In this document: positions 1 through 8,452 of the stretch, piece after piece
How positions within the stretch are numbered: the first letter of the stretch is position 1
Layout: each line of letters starts with the position of its first letter
NCBI GenBank assembly: GCA_946626535.1
Contig: CAMOUK010000007.1
Span: 1-50,579 of the forward strand
Direction: 5' to 3'
Origin: an uncultured Caryophanales bacterium
Lineage (GTDB): Bacteria; Bacillota_I; Bacilli_A; Acholeplasmatales; Anaeroplasmataceae
DNA length: 50,579 bases
Made by a program: the position numbers and the translations under genes
The notes under the pieces: model-generated
Told to the model about the DNA's origin: nothing
The model's input: the letters and a program-made list of their open reading frames with translations, nothing else
The model's database searches: none

Positions 1-1535
1 TCTTCACCTTCAACTGGTGCATCAACTGGGTTACCATTTTCATCAACGTAGATAATTTCTTCTTCAACTTCCTCTTCAACTGGAGCCTCTTCAACTACTT
101 CCTCTTGAACAGGTTCTTCTTGAGCAGGCTCTTCTTCAACTGGAGCTTCTTCAACTAGAGCTTCTTCAACCACTTCCTCTTGAACAGGTTCTTCTTGAGC
201 AGGCTCTTCTTCAACTGGAGCAGCTACAACTGGAGCTTCTTCAGTTTCTTCAGCCTTAGCTTCTTCAGCTTCAGCTATAGAAAGGATACCTTGATATCTA
301 CCTAATCTTACTAATTGAATAATAATTGAGAATAAAATGAATGCACACATTGTACCATAGATTCCATATCCTAATGGTTCTAATGTGATTTTCTTATCGA
401 TATATGCACTCTTAACTGTATATGCAACAACAAATGCTAAATATACAGATAATCTCATCATAATTGAAACTATAAAGTCGACCTTTGTAATTTCAGGATT
501 CTTTAAATCTCTTAAAATGATTACTAATAGAACTAATACACCAATTACACCTAAAACAACATAAGGCATAAATGAAGAAAACTTAGTTAAATCAACTGTA
601 ACGATTTTAAATATTTCTAAGATAGGAGTAGCATCTCTAGTTGCTGAATAGATGAATAAACCAACTAAAGCAACAGGTAATAAGATTTGGAATACAATAC
701 CATGATGGCTTGCTTCATCTGCAAAGTATCTATTAATCTTGAAATATGCAGCCTCATATTTACCACTATATGAAGCACCTCTAATTAATAGTGCTAAGCC
801 AGTTGCAACAAGTAATGTTACAAATACTGTAGCATATCCCTTATCATTTGCTGTAAATAATAATGCTAAAATTGAAACTTCAAATCCAATAGCAAATAAA
901 GCATCTAAGAAATTGGCTTTTTCTAGCTTTTTATTGAATGATAATAAAACACTTAATAACAAAGCAACAATTGCATATAAGTAACCATAAGTAGTCAAGT
1001 ACTTATAAATTGAAGGATGTAATTGTTGGTCTCTATAAAAGTAAAGAGCTACTGTAGCACCTACTGCAATAATGCATAAGAATACAGGGCTAATAAAGTT
1101 ATAAAGTGATGCAGTATATCCCTTAATACCTAATTGAGTATCGCATTCTCTAACTCTAATCAATCTAACTAAAATTGCAATAAACATTAATGCTAATGCA
1201 CAAATGTATATGATTGTAGCAAAATTATTTTGAGTTTTCCAAAGATTTAATGCTAATGCGCCACCTGTACCTAAGAAGCCACCAACTCTAAATAAATCAA
1301 AATTTGTAATTCTTCTATTGGCAACGTCTACATAAGATATTGCACTAAAGCCTAAAACAAGTGCAAAACCTAAATATCCAATTGCTGTACCAAAAAATTG
1401 ACTTTGTCTAAATGATACTAAAACATTTGGTTTTAAAGCGAAATGGCAAACTGCCGCAACACCTACTGCAACGATTAGAATTGGTATGATTCCAATCGCA
1501 CTAAAAAGACCTGAAAAATAGTTTTTTCTCTTCAC
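1..1535 (-). CDS. Polytopic membrane protein with acidic repeat tail (3' end outside window)
   Basis: I do not recognise the family. The frame opens at a GTG at 1535, with AGGAG placed just upstream, and stays open to the window edge, so the C-terminus is missing. About 12 hydrophobic segments fill roughly the first 420 residues. After them comes a cytoplasm-like acidic tail very rich in Glu, Pro, Val and Ala (blocks such as EEPAQEEPVQEEV), encoded by a 75-bp-period direct repeat, and then YVDENGNP near the edge. The tail looks like a low-complexity interaction or spacer segment. No catalytic or transport motif is visible. The gene follows the PhoH terminator on the same strand, so it is probably its own transcription unit. 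The reading frame is secure and the function unknown. Confidence 0.8.
   Translation of the reverse strand, partial: MKRKNYFSGLFSAIGIIPILIVAVGVAAVCHFALKPNVLVSFRQSQFFGTAIGYLGFALVLGFSAISYVDVANRRITNFDLFRVGGFLGTGGALALNLWKTQNNFATIIYICALALMFIAILVRLIRVRECDTQLGIKGYTASLYNFISPVFLCIIAVGATVALYFYRDQQLHPSIYKYLTTYGYLYAIVALLLSVLLSFNKKLEKANFLDALFAIGFEVSILALLFTANDKGYATVFVTLLVATGLALLIRGASYSGKYEAAYFKINRYFADEASHHGIVFQILLPVALVGLFIYSATRDATPILEIFKIVTVDLTKFSSFMPYVVLGVIGVLVLLVIILRDLKNPEITKVDFIVSIMMRLSVYLAFVVAYTVKSAYIDKKITLEPLGYGIYGTMCAFILFSIIIQLVRLGRYQGILSIAEAEEAKAEETEEAPVVAAPVEEEPAQEEPVQEEVVEEALVEEAPVEEEPAQEEPVQEEVVEEAPVEEEVEEEIIYVDENGNPVDAPVEGE
97..221. repeat. 75-bp-period direct repeat inside the acidic tail
   Basis: A 50-nt block at 97-146 recurs identically at 172-221, an offset of 75 nt (25 codons, in frame). 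Shorter related units lie on either side. It encodes Glu/Pro/Gln-rich repeats of the membrane protein and probably varies in copy number. Confidence 0.85.
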
Positions 1536-1628
1536 TGATATCGTCTCCTAACTGTAATTACACAATATTTACCAATATTGTATAATTTTTTTCATTAATT
1601 TTCAATAATTTTCACTAATATTTTTATC

Positions 1629-1660
1629 AAAAAAAGCCACTTTTTTGCGGAAAAAGTGGC
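1629..1660 (-). terminator. Intrinsic terminator after phoH
   Basis: Ten-base stem (GCCACTTTTT paired with AAAAAGTGGC) followed on the minus strand by a run of seven T. It lies 9 nt past the phoH stop. Confidence 0.85.
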
Positions 1661-1668
1661 ATTTTTCA

Positions 1669-2622
1669 TTATTTTTCTAATTTTTCAAATCTTTCGATAA
1701 TTTTTCCAACTAAAGGATGTCTTACAACATCAGCTTTTTCAAATATAATTAAACCAACTTCATTTAGGTCTGAAAGCATATTTGCACATACCTTTAAACC
1801 ACTCTTTTTAGATTGTGGTAAATCGATTTGTGATATATCTCCTGTTACTATCATCTTTGAATTAAAGCCTAGTCTAGTTAAAAACATTTTTAATTGATCT
1901 ATAGTAGCATTTTGTGATTCATCTAGGATAATAAATGCTTTTTCTAGTGTTCTACCTCTCATATAGGCAAGTGGTGCTATTTCAATAACCTGCTTATCAA
2001 TTAAGTTTTGAGTTTGTTCAACACCAAGCATATCATGTAGGGCATCATATAAAGGTCTTAAATATGGATCTACCTTTTCCTTTAAATCTCCTGGTAAAAA
2101 GCCTAGTGATTCACCAGCTTCTACTGCTGGTCTTGTCAAAATGATTTTTTCAATATTTCCGCGTTTTAGCTGGTTTATTGCATAACAAACAGCTAAATAA
2201 GTCTTACCCGTACCTGCCGCACCAATTGAAAAAATTAAATCCTTTGTATCAAGCATATGAATATAATCATCCTGCTTCAATGTTTTAGCATAGATTGGTT
2301 TATTAGTACATGTATGGCATATTGGCTTTCTTCTATCTAAAAAGCTTAGATATTTCTCGTCTTTTGCTTCATCAACAACAGCCTTAACATAAACGATATC
2401 ACGTGGAGTAATATTAAAGCCCTTTTTAACCATAACAACTAGAATTTTAAATATTTTTTCTAAGTGTTCAATCTTATCTAAATCCTCTAGATTAGTTAAG
2501 ATTGATTGACCATAAACATCTATTGATGCATCAAACATTTCCTCCAATGTTTTTAAATTGGAATTATTAAAGCCAACTATATTTTTTAAATCCTTTAATT
2601 CTATATCTAATTCTAATTTCAT
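1669..2622 (-). CDS. phoH: PhoH-like ATPase
   Basis: Predicted cytoplasmic P-loop NTPase of the PhoH/PhoL family, linked in other bacteria to RNA metabolism and stress. The 317-residue protein has an N-terminal region of about 110 residues, Walker A GAAGTGKT at 134-141, Walker B with DESQN at 234-238, and the family motif GDISQIDLP at 261-269. Length matches PhoL. It is the last gene of a LysR - RluA - PhoH operon, starting 2 nt after the pseudouridine synthase stop. PhoH is usually followed by ybeY in Bacillota; here a terminator follows instead. Exact substrate unknown. Confidence 0.92.
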   Translation of the reverse strand: MKLELDIELKDLKNIVGFNNSNLKTLEEMFDASIDVYGQSILTNLEDLDKIEHLEKIFKILVVMVKKGFNITPRDIVYVKAVVDEAKDEKYLSFLDRRKPICHTCTNKPIYAKTLKQDDYIHMLDTKDLIFSIGAAGTGKTYLAVCYAINQLKRGNIEKIILTRPAVEAGESLGFLPGDLKEKVDPYLRPLYDALHDMLGVEQTQNLIDKQVIEIAPLAYMRGRTLEKAFIILDESQNATIDQLKMFLTRLGFNSKMIVTGDISQIDLPQSKKSGLKVCANMLSDLNEVGLIIFEKADVVRHPLVGKIIERFEKLEK

Positions 2623-2624
2623 AT

Positions 2625-3260
2625 TTATTCTAAATTAAACTCCTTTAATTCATTTGTGATAGGATGATAAAAGCTAAGGTGATAACAGCTTAAACGATAT
2701 AATGCAGGGTTTTTCGCACTTCCATACTTCTTATCTCCTAGTAGCGGATGACCTATATTTGCCATTTGACATCTAATTTGATGAAACCTACCAGTTAATA
2801 AATTAACATCAATTTCTGTTACATCAAAGCCATCAATTCTATAATTCTTTAAAGCCTTATATTCTAATATGGCTTCTTTACCTTCCTTACTAACAAAGGA
2901 CTTTTTTATCTTTTCATCCTTAACTAAATTATCTTTTAATTTAATATAATCATTATTAGTTAAAATACCTTCAACTACCGTATTATATTTCTTATTAAAT
3001 TTATGATTTTGTATCTGATCAGATAATCTTTTTGCTGCCTTAGATGTTTTAGCATAAACCATAATACCATCAGTATTTATATCTAATCTATGAACTAAGC
3101 CAACAAATACATTTCCAGGCTTATTATATTTTTCTTTAATATAGGCCTTTAACATATTAAGTAGGTCATCTCTATCTGATGAATCAGATTGTGAAAGTAT
3201 CCCTTTTGGCTTATAAACAACTATCAAATGATTATCCTCATATAATATATTTAAATTCAT
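2625..3260 (-). CDS. RluA-family rRNA/tRNA pseudouridine synthase, short form
   Basis: Isomerises uridine to pseudouridine in structured RNA. The catalytic motif HRLDINTDG is present, with the nucleophilic Asp at residue 60. The C-terminal RFHQIRCQMANIGHPLLGD segment (about 163-181) is typical of RluA enzymes. At 211 residues it lacks the N-terminal S4 RNA-binding domain, as in single-domain members such as RluA and TruC. The ATG overlaps the TGA of the upstream LysR gene (ATGA), so translation is probably coupled. The target uridine cannot be told from sequence. Confidence 0.9.
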   Translation of the reverse strand: MNLNILYEDNHLIVVYKPKGILSQSDSSDRDDLLNMLKAYIKEKYNKPGNVFVGLVHRLDINTDGIMVYAKTSKAAKRLSDQIQNHKFNKKYNTVVEGILTNNDYIKLKDNLVKDEKIKKSFVSKEGKEAILEYKALKNYRIDGFDVTEIDVNLLTGRFHQIRCQMANIGHPLLGDKKYGSAKNPALYRLSCYHLSFYHPITNELKEFNLE

Positions 3261-4135
3261 TTTGAGCTATCCATCGTTTTCTTAAGGTTTTCTATCAATT
3301 CTATTGTATCACTATCAAAAAAGGCATTTCTACTATATATTAAATAGATATTTTGTGATGCCTTTATGTTTAAAGCATTTATCTTTTTAACAGAACCATC
3401 TTTCATATATTTTCTAACACAATCATCATATATAAAGCCAATAGCGTCATAATCGATAATTTGTTTAATCATTAAATCGACATTATTAGAGCATAAGCCA
3501 TTTTCAACTATTACATTCTTCTTACCTAATGCTTCTTTAGTAATCTTATTTAAGCCAGTTTCCTTACCAGCCATTACGCAAATTGATTCATTAAATTTAT
3601 TTTTATCTATTTTTTCTACATCTAAAAATTTACCCTTTGAATTAACTATTGCGATTAAATGAACATTAGTTAAAACAAATGAATCAAACTTAGCTGAATC
3701 AAAGCTTGAATCAATAAGGGCAAAATCTAATTCACCATTAGTTAGCTTATCAAATATCTCATTATTTGATAGCTCATAATAATTTATTTTAGCATTTGAA
3801 TTACTAAATACATTATCAAATTTATCATATAAAGCATGTAATAGCATTGGAGATATACCAAAATTAATTACCATTTCATGAATTTGTTTAGATAATGCCG
3901 TTTTAAATTGATTAAATTCTTTAACAGCTATTTCTGCATATTCCTGTAATAATTTACCAGCCTTAGTTAATTCAAAAGTCTTTGGATTTCTAAAAATAGT
4001 TATATTATTATCCTTCTCTAAGGATTTAATATGCTGTGTTACTGCAGGCTGAGTTATATATAATTTTTTGGCAACATTGGTATAATTTTTTTCTTCTAGC
4101 AATGTTAAAAATGTCTTTAATCTCGTATCGACCAT
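3257..4135 (-). CDS. LysR-family transcriptional regulator
   Basis: A 292-residue LysR-type regulator: N-terminal winged helix-turn-helix (about residues 1-60, with NVAKKLYITQPAVTQHIKSLE-like spacing of the recognition helix) and a periplasmic-binding-like effector domain from about 88 to the end. It is the first gene of an operon with a pseudouridine synthase and PhoH. LysR regulators usually control a divergent neighbour, but the upstream gene here points the same way, so the target is not evident. Effector unknown. Confidence 0.9.
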   Translation of the reverse strand: MVDTRLKTFLTLLEEKNYTNVAKKLYITQPAVTQHIKSLEKDNNITIFRNPKTFELTKAGKLLQEYAEIAVKEFNQFKTALSKQIHEMVINFGISPMLLHALYDKFDNVFSNSNAKINYYELSNNEIFDKLTNGELDFALIDSSFDSAKFDSFVLTNVHLIAIVNSKGKFLDVEKIDKNKFNESICVMAGKETGLNKITKEALGKKNVIVENGLCSNNVDLMIKQIIDYDAIGFIYDDCVRKYMKDGSVKKINALNIKASQNIYLIYSRNAFFDSDTIELIENLKKTMDSSK

Positions 4136-4214
4136 AATTAATCACCATAAATAATTTTTTTAATATACTAAAATTATATAAATTTTATTTATAATAGTCA
4201 ATTAATTATAAGAG

Positions 4215-4253
4215 CAAAAAAGGTGAAATCTTAGCACATAAGATTCCACCTTT
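4215..4253 (-). terminator. Intrinsic terminator after the HAD hydrolase gene
   Basis: A 15-bp stem (4219-4233 with 4239-4253) and 5-nt loop. One base pair is G-U on the minus strand but a mismatch on the plus strand, which shows the minus strand is the transcribed one. A T-run follows. Confidence 0.85.
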
Positions 4254-4257
4254 AAAA

Positions 4258-4929
4258 TTACATTTTTTTAATTAATTTAATAAGCTTTCTAGCATTAAAG
4301 CCCTTAACATCTGGAGTTAATACTCCTAGTGTTGAGGTCTCTGTTTCCATATATATAGCTTTAAGGCCAACGTTTTTAGCACCTTTTATATCACAATTAG
4401 CATCATTGCCAATCATAACTGTTTCTTCTTTTACTAAATTATTATCATCTATTAATTGATTAAAGAATTTAGGATTAGGCTTTTTAACACCATAATCACT
4501 AGATAAATATATTTTGTTAAAATAATCTACTATTCCAAGCATATTCATTTCTGGGACGGTAAAGCAGCTTTGGGCATTAGAAAGAAGATAAACATTATAT
4601 CCATGCTTATTTAACCATTTTAAAAGCTTTTTAACACCTCTATATAGCCTCATTTTATTAGTTGATAATAAACGGAACTTTAAAGCTATTTTTGAAGCCA
4701 TTTCATCATCTACATCATATAGCTCCTTAAAGACATCTAAAAGCTCTATTTCTTCTACTTCCTTTTGTTTTTCTAAGCATAGGCTTATATATTTTTCTTT
4801 TAGTTTACCATCAAAGCTTTTAATATCATTAAGCGCTTCTTCAACAGCCTCAAAAAAGCCTTCCTTAGATTCATCTGTCGAAATATCAATTAACGTTCCA
4901 TAAAAGTCAAAAACAACATTTTTAATCAT
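4258..4929 (-). CDS. HAD-superfamily hydrolase
   Basis: Predicted cytoplasmic phosphatase or dehalogenase-like enzyme. All four HAD motifs are visible in 223 residues: FDFYGTLID with nucleophile Asp8, LLSNAQ for motif II, the KKPNPKFF lysine, and IGNDANCDIKGAKN for motif IV. The second acid of motif I is Tyr10 rather than Asp (D-x-Y), which occurs in haloacid-dehalogenase-like members and weakens a strict phosphatase assignment. A helical cap domain fits between about residues 15 and 85. Single gene between two terminators. Substrate unknown. Confidence 0.85.
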   Translation of the reverse strand: MIKNVVFDFYGTLIDISTDESKEGFFEAVEEALNDIKSFDGKLKEKYISLCLEKQKEVEEIELLDVFKELYDVDDEMASKIALKFRLLSTNKMRLYRGVKKLLKWLNKHGYNVYLLSNAQSCFTVPEMNMLGIVDYFNKIYLSSDYGVKKPNPKFFNQLIDDNNLVKEETVMIGNDANCDIKGAKNVGLKAIYMETETSTLGVLTPDVKGFNARKLIKLIKKM

Positions 4930-4948
4930 AAAAGCACCTAAATTTTAA

Positions 4949-4987
4949 AAAGGTCCTCCAAAAGTATTTTTAGTTTGGAGGACCTTT
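4949..4987 (-). terminator. Intrinsic terminator after pta
   Basis: Perfect 14-bp stem (AAAGGTCCTCCAAA and its complement) with an 11-nt loop, 17 nt past the pta stop, followed by TTTT on the minus strand. Confidence 0.85.
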
Positions 4988-5004
4988 ATATTTTTTAATT
5001 TAAA

Positions 5005-6027
5005 TTATTCAGCCATACCAGCAGTTATGATAGCCATCTTATAAACTTCATCAGCATCACAACCACGTGATAAGTCATTAATTGGAGCATTTAATCCTTG
5101 TAGAATTGGACCATATGCAGCATATCCACCTAAACGTTGAGCAATCTTATAACCGATGTTACCTGCCTCGATTAGTGGGAAAATAAATGTATTAGCTTGA
5201 CCTGCAACAGGTGATGTAGGACACTTAGTCTTAGCAACAACTGGAGATACAGCAGCATCGAATTGGAATTCGCCATCGATAACTAATTCTGGGTCTAGTT
5301 TCTTAGCTTCAATTACAGCGTTATGTGATAATTCAACTGTACCGCCCTTACCAGAACCATATGTAGAGAAGCTTAATACAGCAACCTTTGGATCAATTCC
5401 GAAATAAGCAGCTGTTTTTGCAGTTTCTACTGCAACCTCAGCTAACTTTTGAGCAGCTGAAACCTTAACTTCACCAGTTACTTTATCAACTGTATCTTCA
5501 TAAGAAATATTGATTGCACAGTCACCCATAGCAATTCTTTCTTCCTTACCATCTTTTTCTCTAAATAAGATGAATGAAGATGATACTAAATTAGCACCCT
5601 TCTTAGTCTTTACTAATTGTAAAGCTGGTCTAACTGTATCAGCTGTTGAATAAGTAGCACCACCAAGTAATGCAGATGCCTTACCCATCTTAACTAGCAT
5701 AGTTCCAAAATAATTTGATTTTAATAAGTTAGCCTTACATTCTTCAGGAGTCATCTTACCCTTTCTTAATTCAACCATAAGGTTAACCATTTCATCCATA
5801 CCTTCATAAGTAGCTGGATCTAATATAGTAGCTTTAGCTACATCAAAGCCTCCATTTTTTGCAGCAGCCTTAACAGCTTCTACATTTCCACAAAGGATTA
5901 CATCCATTAAATCTTCCTTTAATAGCTTGTCTGTAGCTGAAAGAATTCTTTCGTCAGTTCCTTCTGTAAATACAATAGTTTTTCTTGATGCTTTTAAATT
6001 AGCAAGTAATTTATCAAACATTCCCAT
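5005..6027 (-). CDS. pta: Phosphate acetyltransferase
   Basis: Interconverts acetyl-CoA and acetyl phosphate, feeding acetate production and ATP. The 340-residue length matches the short cytoplasmic Pta/EutD form. Recognisable segments are FSTYGSGKGG, ELVIDGEFQFDAA and PVAGQANTFIFPLIEAGNIGYK toward the C-terminus, which separate it from phosphate butyryltransferases. A GGAGG lies 11 nt before the ATG. No acetate kinase gene is in the window. Monocistronic by its own terminator. Confidence 0.95.
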   Translation of the reverse strand: MGMFDKLLANLKASRKTIVFTEGTDERILSATDKLLKEDLMDVILCGNVEAVKAAAKNGGFDVAKATILDPATYEGMDEMVNLMVELRKGKMTPEECKANLLKSNYFGTMLVKMGKASALLGGATYSTADTVRPALQLVKTKKGANLVSSSFILFREKDGKEERIAMGDCAINISYEDTVDKVTGEVKVSAAQKLAEVAVETAKTAAYFGIDPKVAVLSFSTYGSGKGGTVELSHNAVIEAKKLDPELVIDGEFQFDAAVSPVVAKTKCPTSPVAGQANTFIFPLIEAGNIGYKIAQRLGGYAAYGPILQGLNAPINDLSRGCDADEVYKMAIITAGMAE

Positions 6028-6093
6028 TTTTTTCTTTTTCCTCCAATTTATTTAAATTAATTTATTAATTAATTTTACCATAAATATTTAACT

Positions 6094-6111
6094 ACTTTAG
6101 GTCCCTAAAGT
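6094..6111 (-). terminator. Possible weak terminator after the P-II/DUF1538 operon
   Basis: Seven-bp stem (ACTTTAG with CTAAAGT) and 4-nt loop touching the stop codon of the P-II gene. The T-tract after it is poor, so confidence is low. Confidence 0.4.
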
Positions 6112-6479
6112 CAAGATTGTTGCTCAGGATTTGTCTCTTCTTTAGGTTCCTCTTTCTTTATTTTTTTAGCCTCTAAGCCAATTGCCTCATCAACAGGAGT
6201 TGAAAATGCTATACCTTGTCCTGGTGTATCAAGGCCTACCTCCTTGTATATGGCATGTAAAATATTATCCTTAATATCATTTTTAGCTAATATTAAAACA
6301 ATTTCCTTTTCAGGATGGATTAATATATCAAATTTCTTTTCGGCTTCCTGTCTTGCAGTTCCTCTAGCATTTATAATTGTTCCGCCTCTTGCACCACAGG
6401 CTCTTGCAGCATCCATCACTAAATCACCGAAGCCTTGATTTACAATAGCTACAACTAATTCAAATTTTGCCTTTGCCAT
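6111..6479 (-). CDS. P-II-like signalling protein (first of a pair)
   Basis: Small cytoplasmic protein of the GlnB/P-II superfamily fold. The 122 residues have the pattern of P-II beta-alpha-beta repeats: an N-terminal VVAIVNQGFGDLVMDAARACGARGG segment, then INARGTA at about 37-43, and a C-terminal G-x-GIAFSTPVDEAIGL segment. The long T-loop of classic GlnB, with its uridylylated Tyr, is not evident. The last 18 or so residues are a charged tail (KKEEPKEETNPEQQ). Its ribosome binding site GGAGGTG abuts the stop of the upstream paralogue. Downstream partner of a DUF1538 membrane protein, so a GlnK-AmtB-like control role is inferred, not shown. Confidence 0.8.
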   Translation of the reverse strand: MAKAKFELVVAIVNQGFGDLVMDAARACGARGGTIINARGTARQEAEKKFDILIHPEKEIVLILAKNDIKDNILHAIYKEVGLDTPGQGIAFSTPVDEAIGLEAKKIKKEEPKEETNPEQQS

Positions 6480-6480
6480 A

Positions 6481-6858
6481 TTACACCTCCAAATTAGCTA
6501 AAAATTTATAGGTTGCAATTCCTATTGTTGATGAAATAGGAATAGTAAATGCGATACCTCTACCATTTTTAGTCTTAAAATATTTATCCTCATACCGTAC
6601 TAATACCTCACTAATTCTATCCTCCGGTACAACCGATACTATTACTGCCTTCTTATCGTCGATAACGCCTAGCATTCGGGCTAAATCGCTTGGGGCAGTT
6701 CCTCTAGCGTATAGCACTGTTTGCAAATTTACATCATAGCCTTCTAAAGCTGATAGGTAAAAGTCAGTTTTAGTTCTAGGTATTATAGTTATTAATATTT
6801 TTATTTTTCTAGGTGCTTCCAAATCAGAAGTCTTTTTTCTTCTTTTTACATCAGCCAT
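6481..6858 (-). CDS. P-II-like signalling protein (second of a pair)
   Basis: Diverged paralogue of the neighbouring P-II-like gene, 125 residues. Shared features are the ARGTA motif in the middle and the GRGIAFTIPISSTIG segment near the C-terminus, both at the same relative place as in the partner. It starts with a basic, disordered-looking extension of about 16 residues (KRRKK). The gene lies 8 nt after the DUF1538 gene. The two P-II-like proteins could form a mixed trimer. The ligand (nucleotide, 2-oxoglutarate or other) cannot be read from the sequence. Confidence 0.75.
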   Translation of the reverse strand: MADVKRRKKTSDLEAPRKIKILITIIPRTKTDFYLSALEGYDVNLQTVLYARGTAPSDLARMLGVIDDKKAVIVSVVPEDRISEVLVRYEDKYFKTKNGRGIAFTIPISSTIGIATYKFLANLEV

Positions 6859-6866
6859 AAACTCAC

Positions 6867-8408
6867 CTACATAAAATTAATAATTTGTTCATCATTTTCA
6901 GTATGCTCAATCTTCTTTAATCTATTCTTTCTTCTAAGCTTTCTACTCAATTCTGATCTAAAGCCTAAAAGCTGAATACTAATTAAAGGAATTAAAGCAA
7001 CCATCGAAACAACACCGAAGGCATCATTTAATAATGAATTTGGATTAACTACTGAGCATACTCCAATAGCGAAAGGTAAAATGAAGCTTGATGTTAAAGG
7101 ACCAGATGCTACACCACCGGAGTCAAACGCGATTGATGTATATACCTTAGGAACAAATATTGAAAGTCCTAATGAAATTAAATAGCCTGGAATTAGATAA
7201 TATAAAATTGAAAAATCAAATATTATTCTTATAACAGATAAAAGTATTGCAAAGCCAACACCGATAGATAGTGCTACTAGCATTGATTTTTTAGTTACAC
7301 CACCAGTTGTAACCTCTTCTACCTGTTTTGTTAAAACGTGTATTGCAGGCTCGGCCAGTACAACAACCATACCAATTACTAAACCAAATACCATAGTTAC
7401 GTATTTATTGAAATTAGCCATATGAACGCCCATCTTAAAGCCTATTGTTAGGAAACCAAATTCTGCCGCAGATAGGAATAATACTAATCCGATAAATGTA
7501 TATAAAATACCAAAGGCAATTTGCTTTAACTTATTCTTAGGTAAACGAATTAAGACAATGTCAATTATTATAAAGAATACTACAACTAAGCCTAGCGCTA
7601 TAGAAACACTTCTTACTGTTTCTAATACAGTTTTTAAAAAGCCCATTATAGCATCATCTGGTAGGCTATAGCTTGCTAAATCAAATAAATCACTACCCTT
7701 TAACCGGTCAGAATTTATTGTTAAGCCTAATAAGAGCACAGCAACAATTGGACCGATAGAGCATAGGGCAACAAGACCGAATGAATTTTGCTTAGAATCT
7801 CTTCCACCTATTGTTGTTGCGATACCTAGACCTAATGCCATAATAAATGGAACTGTAATTGGACCTGTTGTTACACCACCAGAATCATAGGCTAAAGCTA
7901 AAAATGAGCTATTGCCCTTTTCTAGCACCAACGCTGTAATAGCAAACATCATCATATAGAAAAACATAATTAATATTGTTAAATCTTTTTTAAATATTAT
8001 TTTTAATACCGCTATAACTAAAAATATACCTACACCTAAGCCAACAAATATAATTAATAATGTTGGATTTATTACCTCACTAACCTGTCTCGATAAAACC
8101 TGTAAATCAGGCTCAGCTACAGTAATAAATAAGCCTAATGCAAATAATATTAATACTATTAAAATAAACTTTTTAGATTTAATTAAGGCCGAACCAACAT
8201 GCTCACCCATAACACTCATAGCCATATCTGCCCCTAGGTTAAATAAACCTATACCTAAAATAAGAAAAACTGAGCTAACTATAAAAACACCTAGCTCACT
8301 AGGTGTAAGATTAACCACAGGTGTAAAATATAAAATTAAAACAATTAGGCATACTGGAAGTACTGATATTAGTGCTTCTAGTAGCTTAGACCATAAATGT
8401 TTTAGCAT
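6867..8408 (-). CDS. DUF1538 integral membrane protein with internal duplication
   Basis: A 513-residue polytopic membrane protein; the ATG at 8408 is chosen because GGAGG sits 5 nt before it, while an in-frame TTG four codons upstream lies in front of that site. Two homologous halves are visible. Half one has EPDLQVLSRQVSEV near residue 99 and AYDSGGVTTGPITVPF near 173; half two has EPAIHVLTKQVEEV near 353 and AFDSGGVASGPLTSSF near 427. Each half has about six membrane segments. Such a duplicated fold with Gly-rich re-entrant-like motifs is typical of secondary transporters, so transport is inferred. Substrate unknown. It is followed by two P-II-like genes in one operon. Confidence 0.85.
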   Translation of the reverse strand: MLKHLWSKLLEALISVLPVCLIVLILYFTPVVNLTPSELGVFIVSSVFLILGIGLFNLGADMAMSVMGEHVGSALIKSKKFILIVLILFALGLFITVAEPDLQVLSRQVSEVINPTLLIIFVGLGVGIFLVIAVLKIIFKKDLTILIMFFYMMMFAITALVLEKGNSSFLALAYDSGGVTTGPITVPFIMALGLGIATTIGGRDSKQNSFGLVALCSIGPIVAVLLLGLTINSDRLKGSDLFDLASYSLPDDAIMGFLKTVLETVRSVSIALGLVVVFFIIIDIVLIRLPKNKLKQIAFGILYTFIGLVLFLSAAEFGFLTIGFKMGVHMANFNKYVTMVFGLVIGMVVVLAEPAIHVLTKQVEEVTTGGVTKKSMLVALSIGVGFAILLSVIRIIFDFSILYYLIPGYLISLGLSIFVPKVYTSIAFDSGGVASGPLTSSFILPFAIGVCSVVNPNSLLNDAFGVVSMVALIPLISIQLLGFRSELSRKLRRKNRLKKIEHTENDEQIINFM

Positions 8409-8452
8409 AAGAGCCTCCAAACATTATAATTATACATCTTTTTTAAATCATT

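Noticed and set aside
97..221. CRISPR-like array
   Set aside because: The repeat is in frame in a coding sequence, without unique spacers or cas genes.
739..984. Plus-strand ORF within the first membrane protein gene
   Set aside because: It lies antisense inside a clearly coding frame, with no ribosome site and low-complexity translation.
3257..4135. Mycoplasma-type code with TGA as Trp
   Set aside because: TGA ends LysR and other genes in overlap with the next start codon, and Trp is encoded by TGG, so the standard bacterial code applies.
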